Assembly (NCBI GenBank): GCA_046346845.1
Contig: JAXMHH010000005.1
Coordinates: forward strand, 310,001-374,000
DNA length: 64,000 nucleotides
From: DSSB01 sp046346845
GTDB lineage: Bacteria; UBA10199; DSSB01
Reading direction: 5' to 3'
Of this stretch, positions 1-7,001 are shown one piece after another (the stretch's first letter is position 1; every line of letters starts with the position of its first letter). The notes beneath the pieces were generated by a model, which had not been told where the DNA came from, searched no databases, and saw nothing but the letters and a program-made list of their open reading frames with translations. The position numbers and the translations under genes are program-made.

Positions 1-342
1 GCGGCGCACACCGACTTCATCTTTTCCGTGATCGGCGAGGAGCTGGGCCTGATCGGCGTCTTCGCCATCATGGGGCTTTTCATATTCTTTCTGGTCCGGG
101 GCACCAAGATCGCGATGCGGGCCCCCGACTTGTTCGGCTGCTACCTCGCCATCGGGATCACCTCGATGGTGACCGCGCAGGCCTTGATCAACTTCGCGGT
201 GGTGATGGGGCTGCTCCCGACCAAGGGCCTGCCCCTGCCCTTCATCAGCCACGGCGGCACCTCGCTCCTGGTCATTTCCATGCTGGTGGGAATCCTGCTG
301 AACATCTCATCTCAGACGCAAAAAGATTATTCCCATGAATAA
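1..342 (+). CDS. ftsW: Cell division protein FtsW, 3' end (partial)
   Basis: Partial gene running in from the left edge; the frame is open from base 1. FtsW is the SEDS-family glycosyltransferase that polymerises septal peptidoglycan in the inner membrane. The visible 113 residues start with the family signature A-H-T-D-F-I-F followed by GEELGLIG. They continue through the last membrane helices and contain the conserved P-F-I-S-x-G-G-T-S-L-L loop. The stop overlaps the start of murG by 8 bases, the usual ftsW-murG coupling of the dcw cluster. RodA is the alternative SEDS member, but the adjacent murG favours FtsW. Confidence 0.95.
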   Translation, partial: AAHTDFIFSVIGEELGLIGVFAIMGLFIFFLVRGTKIAMRAPDLFGCYLAIGITSMVTAQALINFAVVMGLLPTKGLPLPFISHGGTSLLVISMLVGILLNISSQTQKDYSHE

Positions 343-1432
343 AGCCCCCCTCCGCATCCTCTTCGCCGGCGGCGGCACCGGCGGGCACCTCTTCTCCGGG
401 ATCGCCGTCGCGGAGCGATTTCGAAGCCGCGACCCCGCCGCCCAAATCCTCTTCGTCGGCACCCCCTTCGGCCTCGAGAAGGACATCGTCCCGCGGGCGG
501 GCTTCGAGCTGCGCTTCATCGAGGCGACCCCGCTCAAGGGCTCCGGTTGGAGGGCGCGCCTCGGCAGCCTGGCGCGCCTGCCCAAGGCCTACGGGCAGTC
601 CAAGAAGATCCTGAAGGAGTTCCAGCCCGATCTGGTGGTGGGGATCGGCGGCTATGCCAGCGGGCCGATGACCCTGGCGGCGCACTTCTCCAAGATTCCC
701 ACCGCGGTGATTGAGCAGAATTCCATCCCGGGTTTCACCAACCGGCAGCTCGCCCGCTTCGTCGACAAGATCTTCATCTCCTTCGCCAAGGCCCGAGAGT
801 TTTTCGACCCGCAAAAGACCGTGTTCAGCGGCAACCCGACGCGCAGCTTCGCGGCGCCTCGGCAGGCCCGGCCGGACGGCCGCCTCTGCCTCTTCGTGCT
901 GGGCGGTTCGCAGGGCGCCCATGCCCTGAACGAGGCGATGCGCCAAGCCCTGCCCAGCCTCCGCGGCCAGGCGGAGCGGCTCCATATCATCCACCAAACC
1001 GGCAGCAAGGACTTCGCCGCCGTCGAGGCGGCCTATCGCGAGGCGGGGATCTCGGCCGAGGTCTTTCCCTTCCTCCAGGACCTGGGCCCCTATTACGCCC
1101 AGGCCGACCTGATGCTGTGCCGCGCGGGCGCGGGCACCATCACGGAGTTGCAGAACCTGGGCCTGCCCGCCATCCTGGTCCCCTATCCCTTCGCCGCGGA
1201 CGACCATCAGCGCTACAACGCCGAAGAGATGGTGACGGCGGGCGCGGCCGAGATGATCCTCAACCAAGAGCTGAACGGCGCCAAGGTCGCGGAGCGACTT
1301 AATTTCTACTTATTAAACAGGCCAATTTTAGAGAATATGCGAAGTTTTTCAAAAAAACTCTCCAAGCCAGACGCAGCTAAAACCGTTATGAATAAATGTC
1401 TAGAAATGATAGAAAAGACCATCACGTCATAA
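335..1432 (+). CDS. murG: UDP-N-acetylglucosamine transferase MurG
   Basis: Transfers GlcNAc from UDP-GlcNAc to lipid I to make lipid II on the cytoplasmic face of the membrane. The 365 residues are a normal length. The N-terminal Gly loop GGGTGGH is at 12-18, followed by the IEQNSIPG and LGGSQGA motifs and the UDP-binding region CRAGAGTITEL. The start overlaps ftsW. The base composition changes abruptly near base 1300: the last roughly 45 codons are AT-rich, while the rest is strongly GC-rich. Yet the tail still reads like MurG (LLNRP, SKPDAAK), so the gene looks like a mosaic rather than a truncation. murC, which usually follows, is absent; an AT-rich island follows instead. Confidence 0.96.
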   Translation: MNKAPLRILFAGGGTGGHLFSGIAVAERFRSRDPAAQILFVGTPFGLEKDIVPRAGFELRFIEATPLKGSGWRARLGSLARLPKAYGQSKKILKEFQPDLVVGIGGYASGPMTLAAHFSKIPTAVIEQNSIPGFTNRQLARFVDKIFISFAKAREFFDPQKTVFSGNPTRSFAAPRQARPDGRLCLFVLGGSQGAHALNEAMRQALPSLRGQAERLHIIHQTGSKDFAAVEAAYREAGISAEVFPFLQDLGPYYAQADLMLCRAGAGTITELQNLGLPAILVPYPFAADDHQRYNAEEMVTAGAAEMILNQELNGAKVAERLNFYLLNRPILENMRSFSKKLSKPDAAKTVMNKCLEMIEKTITS

Positions 1433-1464
1433 ATTATTGAATACATTTTTCACCGGACTTTTAA

Positions 1465-2652
1465 ATGACTTTGGAATCAACAAAACGACATTCCAAAAAA
1501 AGTACTGGCAAAATCTTCAGATTTTCATTCGTACACATTGAAAATTGGAGGAATTTTCTCAGGGCAGAAGTGCAACTTCAGAAAAGAGTATTTCTTATCG
1601 GGCCCAATGCATCAGGAAAATCGAATTTTTTAGATATTTTTAGATTTCTACATGACATTGTTTCAGTTGGCGGCGGCTTTCAAGAGGCCACAAGAAGAAG
1701 GGGTGGGGTCTCAAGTCTTAGATCTTTGGCTGCTCGCAGATATCCAAATATTGTAATCAAAGTAAAAATTGGTGACTTAGAAGAAAAAGAATTGTGGGAA
1801 TACGAGATTCATTTCTCCCAAGACAATCTTTCCAGACCTATTATCAAAAAGGAAATAGTAAAACATCGTGGAAGGCTCATTCTTAGTAGACCAGATAAAA
1901 AAGATAATAAAGACTCTGAAAGATTAACGCAGACATATTTAGAACAAGTGAACGCAAACGGTAATTTCAGAGAAATCGCCGACTTCTTCCACACTCAAAA
2001 ATACTTACATATTGTTCCTCAATTAATACGAGAACCCGACCGTTCTGTAGGTAGAAAAAACGATCCTTTCGGGGGCGATTTTCTTGAACAAATTGCTCTC
2101 ACCTCGGAACGCTCTCGTAATGCCAAACTAAAGAAAATAAAAGATGCGCTACGGGTAGCCGTACCTCAATTAGAAGAAATAGAGCTTTCTAGAGATAACA
2201 AAGGAGCGCCTCATCTGCGCGGAAAGTATAGTCATTGGCGAGCACGGGGAGCCTGGCAAACAGAAGATCATTTTTCAGATGGCACACTAAGGCTATTAGG
2301 ATTGCTATGGGCCACCCTGGATGGCACAGGGCCTCTGCTATTGGAGGAACCTGAACTTTCACTTCATCCCGAAGTAGTGAAACTGCTTCCTCAAATGCTT
2401 GCAAGAGTACAACGAAAATCAGGACGTCAAATATTTATCAGCACACATTCTTCAGATTTATTAAATGACGAAGGCATTGGAAAAGACGAAGTTCTCTTAC
2501 TTCTCCCTTCCATAGAGGGAACCGAAATAAGGACCGCCAATTCAATCACGGAAATAGACAAGCTTCTTCAAGAAGGAATCAACCTTTCTGAGATTGTTAT
2601 TCCAAATACCAAACCCAAATCATTGAACCAACTTCTTCTTTTCGGAGACTAA
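1465..2652 (+). CDS. AAA/ABC-type ATPase of a putative two-gene defence system
   Basis: A 395-residue ABC/SMC-like ATPase of the OLD/AAA_21 type. Walker A GPNASGKS is at 46-53, an ABC-like signature FSDGTLRLLGLLW lies near 270, Walker B LLLEEPELSLHP near 290, and a switch histidine in ISTHSSD near 327. No nuclease domain is fused to it. The next gene starts 4 bases after the stop and has a TOPRIM-like pattern, so the pair resembles ATPase-plus-TOPRIM systems such as AbiL, PARIS or split OLD. That role is inferred from gene pairing and family knowledge. Both genes are AT-rich and foreign-looking, as is common for phage-defence genes. Start: ATG at 1465, 32 bases after murG, with no strong ribosome site. 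Confidence 0.8.
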   Translation: MTLESTKRHSKKSTGKIFRFSFVHIENWRNFLRAEVQLQKRVFLIGPNASGKSNFLDIFRFLHDIVSVGGGFQEATRRRGGVSSLRSLAARRYPNIVIKVKIGDLEEKELWEYEIHFSQDNLSRPIIKKEIVKHRGRLILSRPDKKDNKDSERLTQTYLEQVNANGNFREIADFFHTQKYLHIVPQLIREPDRSVGRKNDPFGGDFLEQIALTSERSRNAKLKKIKDALRVAVPQLEEIELSRDNKGAPHLRGKYSHWRARGAWQTEDHFSDGTLRLLGLLWATLDGTGPLLLEEPELSLHPEVVKLLPQMLARVQRKSGRQIFISTHSSDLLNDEGIGKDEVLLLLPSIEGTEIRTANSITEIDKLLQEGINLSEIVIPNTKPKSLNQLLLFGD

Positions 2653-2656
2653 CAAG

Positions 2657-3247
2657 TTGAGCAATTTAGTGATTTCGGCCGTAGAGGGAATTGTTGATGA
2701 GGCTGTTGTCTTGCGATTGTTTGATGAGCTAAACATCAAAGCTGGCACCGTATACGGAAAAAATGGAAAACCAAAATTAAAAGAGAGAATTTCAGCATGG
2801 AACAAAGCAGCCCAGCATCAGACATGGCTCGTACTTACTGATCTCGATAATGATCAATGTGCTCCAACTTTAATCTCGGAGTGGCTTTCTCGCCCAGCCA
2901 AATTTATGAATCTTCGTGTTGCGGTTCGTTCAATTGAAGCATGGTTATTGGCAGACAAAGCTCGTATTGCTGATTTTTTTCGAATTAATAAATCAACAAT
3001 CCCCGATGAGCCCGACAAATTATCAAATCCAAAAACTAAATTAATCGAACTGATAAAACGTTCACGCAGTACGGAAATTAAAGCAGACATGCTCCCGCGT
3101 CCCGAAGGTGGAAGACAGGTTGGCCCAGCATATTCATCTCGTATGATTGAATTTATTTCGGATAAACACAAAGGTTGGAGACCATCAGAAGCTGCCAAAA
3201 ATAGCGAAAGCCTATCTCGATGTATTAACGCCTTAAAAAAAAATTGA
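2657..3247 (+). CDS. DUF4276/TOPRIM-like partner of the ATPase
   Basis: A 196-residue protein starting with TTG; GGAG at 2643-2646 is a plausible ribosome site inside the preceding gene. It has the acidic pattern of TOPRIM/DUF4276-like proteins: an early Glu in VEGIVDE, the acidic strand VLTDLDND near residue 60, and RSIEAWLLAD near 95. These would form a metal site. It is coupled to the ATPase gene (4-base gap) and is probably the effector nuclease of the pair, by analogy with AbiL or PARIS-like systems; this is inference. It ends 7 bases before the convergent aldehyde dehydrogenase stop. The codon use is AT-rich like its partner. Confidence 0.72.
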   Translation: MSNLVISAVEGIVDEAVVLRLFDELNIKAGTVYGKNGKPKLKERISAWNKAAQHQTWLVLTDLDNDQCAPTLISEWLSRPAKFMNLRVAVRSIEAWLLADKARIADFFRINKSTIPDEPDKLSNPKTKLIELIKRSRSTEIKADMLPRPEGGRQVGPAYSSRMIEFISDKHKGWRPSEAAKNSESLSRCINALKKN

Positions 3248-3254
3248 AAGAATT

Positions 3255-4628
3255 TCAAATGCTGGCCACCACCACCGACTTGACGTTCACGAACTCCCGG
3301 ATCCCGAAGCTCGAAAGCTCCCTGCCGTAACCCGAGGCCTTCACCCCGCCGAAGGGCAGGCGGGGGTCCGACTTGACCTGGGCATTGACGAAACAGGAGC
3401 CGGCCTCGAGGCCTTCCTTCGCGATGGCTTCGCCGCGGGCGAGATCCCGGGTGAACACCGTGGCGCCCAGGCCAAAGGGGGTGTGGTTGGCGAGCGCCAG
3501 GGCCTCCGCCTCATCCCGCGCGGCGATCACCGCCGCGACGGGGCCGAAGACCTCCTCGTCGTAGCAGGGCATACCCGGCTTCACCTCGACCAAGACCGTG
3601 GGCGGATAATAGGCGCCCGGACCGGCAGGGAGCTCGCCGCCGAGCAGGCGCTTCGCGCCCCTGCGCAGGCTGACCTCCACCTGGCGGTGCAGTTCCGCGC
3701 GCAGGTCGGCGCGGGCCTGGGGGCCTATCTGAGTCGATTCCGCCAGTGGATCCCCCATCACCGCCTCGGCCATCCGGGCGCAGAAGAGGCGGGTGAACTC
3801 CTCGCGCACCTCCTCCACCACGATGAAACGCTTTGCGGCGATGCAACTCTGCCCGCTGTTCACCAAGCGCGCCTCGGCGGCGACTTGGGCCGCGCGCTGG
3901 AGGTCGGCGTCCGCCAAGACCACGAAGGGATCGGAGCCGCCCAGTTCCAAGACGGTCTTTTTCAGGCAGCGCCCGGCCTGGGCGGCGACCGCCTCCCCCG
4001 CGCGATTGCTGCCCGTCAGGGTGACGGCGCGCACCTCGGCCCGCTCGATCAAGGCCCCGACCCGGGAATTGGAAACCAACAAGGTTCCGAACAGCCCCTC
4101 CGGAAAGCCCGCCTCGCGCAGCACCGCCTCGATCGCCAAGGCGCAGCCGCTCACATTGGAGGCGTGCTTGAGCAGGGCGGCGTTCCCCGCCATCAAGGCG
4201 GGGGCGGCGAAACGAAAGACCTGCCAAAAGGGAAAGTTCCAAGGCATGATCGCCAAGACCACGCCGAGCGGCTCGAAGGCGACATAGCTCTTGGCCGCCT
4301 CCGTCGCCACCGCCTCGGGGGCGAGGAATTCGGCGCCGTGGATCGCATAGTATTCGCAGCCCAAGGCGCACTTCTCGACCTCGGCCCGGCCCTGGGAGAC
4401 GGGCTTGCCCATCTCGAGGGCCATCAAACGGGCGAATTCCTCCCGCCTCCGCAATAAGGCCTCCTTGGCCGCCACCAAACGCTCGGCGCGCGCGGAGCAA
4501 GGAGTCCGGCGCCACTCGAGAAAGGCGGCCTGGGCCCGGGCGAGGCGGGAGTCGAGCTCTTGCTGCGTCATTTCCGGATATTCCTGCAGGGTTTCCCCGG
4601 TGGCGGGATTGATCGAGAGCAAGGGCAT
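3255..4628 (-). CDS. NAD(P)-dependent aldehyde dehydrogenase, succinate-semialdehyde type
   Basis: Oxidises an aldehyde, probably succinate semialdehyde, to the acid. The 457 residues match the short Sad/GabD-like branch. The start is the ATG at 4628 because AAGGAGACG precedes it and homology begins with INPATGE; the frame stays open upstream but that stretch is not protein-like. Seen: the cofactor motif MPWNFPFWQ (Asn 131), general-base Glu 228 in ELGGSDPF, catalytic Cys 262 in GQSCIAAKRF, and the C-terminal PFGGVKASGYGRE. It is GC-rich and typical of the chromosome. Substrate specificity cannot be settled from sequence alone. Confidence 0.9.
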   Translation of the reverse strand: MPLLSINPATGETLQEYPEMTQQELDSRLARAQAAFLEWRRTPCSARAERLVAAKEALLRRREEFARLMALEMGKPVSQGRAEVEKCALGCEYYAIHGAEFLAPEAVATEAAKSYVAFEPLGVVLAIMPWNFPFWQVFRFAAPALMAGNAALLKHASNVSGCALAIEAVLREAGFPEGLFGTLLVSNSRVGALIERAEVRAVTLTGSNRAGEAVAAQAGRCLKKTVLELGGSDPFVVLADADLQRAAQVAAEARLVNSGQSCIAAKRFIVVEEVREEFTRLFCARMAEAVMGDPLAESTQIGPQARADLRAELHRQVEVSLRRGAKRLLGGELPAGPGAYYPPTVLVEVKPGMPCYDEEVFGPVAAVIAARDEAEALALANHTPFGLGATVFTRDLARGEAIAKEGLEAGSCFVNAQVKSDPRLPFGGVKASGYGRELSSFGIREFVNVKSVVVASI

Positions 4629-4783
4629 GGGGCGTCTCCTTATCTTGGGGGGATGGTAGCGGATCGCGCAAGCGAACGCCATCGACCTCGCGACTCCCCC
4701 GAACGCCTCTCGCACGCCCCCACCCCCGGCTTTTGCCCTACCCGCAAAACCGCGCCGATAGTACACTGGCGCTGGGGGTTTGG

Positions 4784-5989
4784 ATGCGAAAACTGTGGGT
4801 TTCACCCATCCTATTCGGTTTGCTAGGCCTCGGAACCGGGACCTCCCTGGCCCAAGACTGGCTTTTGCCGGTGCAGGCCCCGCCCTTCACCCGCGTCCAG
4901 GCAGAGGGGGCGAGCCTACAAGGCGATCCCCGCAAGGGGGAGTATTGGGTCAGCGTTCCCACCGGCAAAGGAGAGACCGCCAAATTAAGGGCCCGGGGCC
5001 CCTTCGGGGGCGAGGTCTCGGCAACGCTCTCTCCCGCCTGGGCGGGACAGGCCTATCAATTCTCCTCCGGGGTGATCGCAAACCGCGACCCCAACCCCTC
5101 CGCCCTTCCGGTGCTTCCCACCCTTTGTCCGCGCCTCCAGGCGGTGGAGACGCCCGGGATAAAAACCGGCGATACGCCGCGCTTCGTCTATCAAGCTGCC
5201 CAAGACCGATTGAACCGCCTGCCCCTCGGCCAAATGGGGGATCCCGACGCGATGGAAGGCCAACAGGCGAAGTCGGTCGCCGAGATGGACGGCCGCAATG
5301 CCCTCCTCGTCAAGAGGATCAGCGTCCGCTACGACTATGAGGACGCCAACATCGTCGACTACGAACGCTTCAATCCCAAAACGGGGGAGCGCCAGGCGGT
5401 CTTTGAGGGAATGAGCGGATTTTACGCCAACTTCCACTATGCCGTGATCCCCTACGCCCCCGGCATCGCCGACCTCCCGCGTCAAACCCTGCTCCATTTG
5501 GCCCAGGGTCGATTGAAGGAGATCGGCCGTGAAGAGCTCCGGCCCGCGCTGCGCACCCACTCCTTCCTGCCCGGGCCCTTCTTCAGCAAGGAGCAGTGGG
5601 GCTATGCCCTCTGCGAGTGGGGCGATACCGAATACCAGGCCCCGAACCAAGAGCTGGAATACGCGGGGCTCGCCCTCTGGGATTGGGACTATTCAATCCC
5701 AGGCGCCGACCACCTGCTCTTGATCGTATGGGAAGAGGACGAGGAAGGAGAGCTGCGGAGGCAGGGACTCATCCCCCCGAACTACCTGACCGACGACCTG
5801 GTGGGGGTGTTTGAAATACGCCGGGAAGAGACCCTGGGCCCCCGCCGCTACCGGAACCTCCGCGGGGATTTCGAAATCACCCTGGAGACGGGGGACTTGG
5901 CAGGCGCTGCCCTTTCTGCCAAAGATAGTAAGGATGAACCGCTTATGACGCGTTCCGTCGACAACCTCGGGCTAGCCAGAGGCCGATAA
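4784..5989 (+). CDS. Secreted protein of unknown function
   Basis: A 401-residue protein with a Sec signal peptide: basic MRKLW, then a hydrophobic stretch, with cleavage expected after the Ala of SLAQDW. The start at 4784 was chosen because the upstream in-frame codons read as a non-coding extension before a perfect signal peptide. The mature part has two Cys residues, is rich in Trp, Tyr and acidic residues, and shows no recognised domain. Transcription is divergent from the aldehyde dehydrogenase, and the next gene (6036) is another exported protein on the same strand. The location would be periplasmic or outer surface. Confidence 0.75.
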   Translation: MRKLWVSPILFGLLGLGTGTSLAQDWLLPVQAPPFTRVQAEGASLQGDPRKGEYWVSVPTGKGETAKLRARGPFGGEVSATLSPAWAGQAYQFSSGVIANRDPNPSALPVLPTLCPRLQAVETPGIKTGDTPRFVYQAAQDRLNRLPLGQMGDPDAMEGQQAKSVAEMDGRNALLVKRISVRYDYEDANIVDYERFNPKTGERQAVFEGMSGFYANFHYAVIPYAPGIADLPRQTLLHLAQGRLKEIGREELRPALRTHSFLPGPFFSKEQWGYALCEWGDTEYQAPNQELEYAGLALWDWDYSIPGADHLLLIVWEEDEEGELRRQGLIPPNYLTDDLVGVFEIRREETLGPRRYRNLRGDFEITLETGDLAGAALSAKDSKDEPLMTRSVDNLGLARGR

Positions 5990-6035
5990 GCTATGCAATG
6001 GGGGCACCTCCCTGATTCCTAACTACGGAGATCCC

Positions 6036-7001
6036 ATGACCCGATGCCTGCCAGTAACCTTTCTTTTCCTTGGCCTGTTTTCCCTGGCGGCGCCCCGCGC
6101 CGGGGCCAGCGTGCCCACCGCCCCCACCGAGCAATGCCAGGTCATCCTGAAATACGAAGGCCTGTGCGGCAACTCCCGGCCCAATTCCTGCCTGAGCAAG
6201 CCCGGCGTCGATTATTGGCATAACCTCGAGCAGCAGAGGACCTGGGACAATTACTTCTACCTCTGCGTCAATATCCCGGGAAACTCAGCCGACCGTTACA
6301 GCCATGAGTGCATCCAAACCCTGGGGCTCTCCGCGACCTGCACCTCCACGGTACCCGACTTGGTGGAATACCATGCCGTCACTACCCTTAACACCACCGC
6401 CACCGTGATCTCTCAACCGAGCCAAAGGTACCAGTCCGCCGGACAAATCAGCATGACTGCCTGCTTGATGTTATCGAGCACCAGCGAGACGGTCCGCAGC
6501 TACTACCTAGCCTGCGGAGACGTGGCGCCCGCTCAATGCAGCAGCGCTGCCGCTCCGACATCCGACTATCAGGCCGCCTGCGGCACCAAGAAGCCCTGCG
6601 AATGCGTGCGGAGCTACGGCTGCTCCGCGGATTACTGCGCCACGACGCCGAGTCCGGGTACGCCACCGGCAGCGCCTGGCCCAGGAACGCCGCCGGCGCC
6701 TTCGACTCCAGGCGAAGCTCCAGCCCCCGCGTCCGGCGACGGCGGCGGCCCGCCCGCACCGGGCCCGGCGGCCGAAGCAGGAAACTCCGCCCCGCCGCCG
6801 AACGGCGCGCCCAATGGCGACAGCTTCGTGCTGGGCGCCCCGGGCGAAAAGGGCAAGGGCGCGGCCGAGGACAAGGCCTCGGGCTGTTCGCTCGCCCTCC
6901 CGATCGAATCCCATTCCAACTCTCTAGCGTTATTTTGGCTCTTGCTGCCGACCCTGGGGCTGGTTTCCCTTCAACTGCGGAGGTTTTTCCACCATCGGTA
7001 G
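6036..7001 (+). CDS. Cys-rich surface protein with Gly-Cys C-terminal sorting-like tail
   Basis: A 321-residue exported protein. GGAGATCCC precedes the ATG. The N-terminal signal peptide runs to about residue 25 (cleavage near AGAS), a Cys-rich domain to about 205, then a Pro/Gly/Ala linker to about 270. The C-terminus has the tripartite form of sorting signals: S-G-C-S, a hydrophobic helix (LALFWLLLPTLGLVSLQL) and a basic end RRFFHHR. This resembles MYXO-CTERM tails with an invariant Cys just before the helix. A second protein here (49396-51216) ends the same way. The last 31 bases overlap the convergent regulator gene. The function of the Cys-rich domain is unknown. Confidence 0.8.
   Translation: MTRCLPVTFLFLGLFSLAAPRAGASVPTAPTEQCQVILKYEGLCGNSRPNSCLSKPGVDYWHNLEQQRTWDNYFYLCVNIPGNSADRYSHECIQTLGLSATCTSTVPDLVEYHAVTTLNTTATVISQPSQRYQSAGQISMTACLMLSSTSETVRSYYLACGDVAPAQCSSAAAPTSDYQAACGTKKPCECVRSYGCSADYCATTPSPGTPPAAPGPGTPPAPSTPGEAPAPASGDGGGPPAPGPAAEAGNSAPPPNGAPNGDSFVLGAPGEKGKGAAEDKASGCSLALPIESHSNSLALFWLLLPTLGLVSLQLRRFFHHR

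Larger units (their letters stand above)
1300..3250. other. AT-rich genomic island starting inside murG
   Basis: From about base 1300 to base 3250 the DNA is visibly AT-rich with A/T-ending codons, against GC-rich neighbours on both sides. It covers the last roughly 130 bases of murG and two genes (1465-2652 and 2657-3247). It ends within a few bases of the aldehyde dehydrogenase stop at 3255. No integrase, tRNA or clear direct repeat was seen at the borders. The composition break suggests horizontal transfer, possibly by recombination that also replaced the 3' end of murG. Confidence 0.7.

Noticed and set aside
272..1267. 331-codon minus-strand open frame over murG
   Set aside because: Antisense shadow; murG motifs on the plus strand are unambiguous.
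3483..4457. 324-codon plus-strand open frame over the aldehyde dehydrogenase
   Set aside because: Antisense shadow of a gene with intact catalytic motifs.
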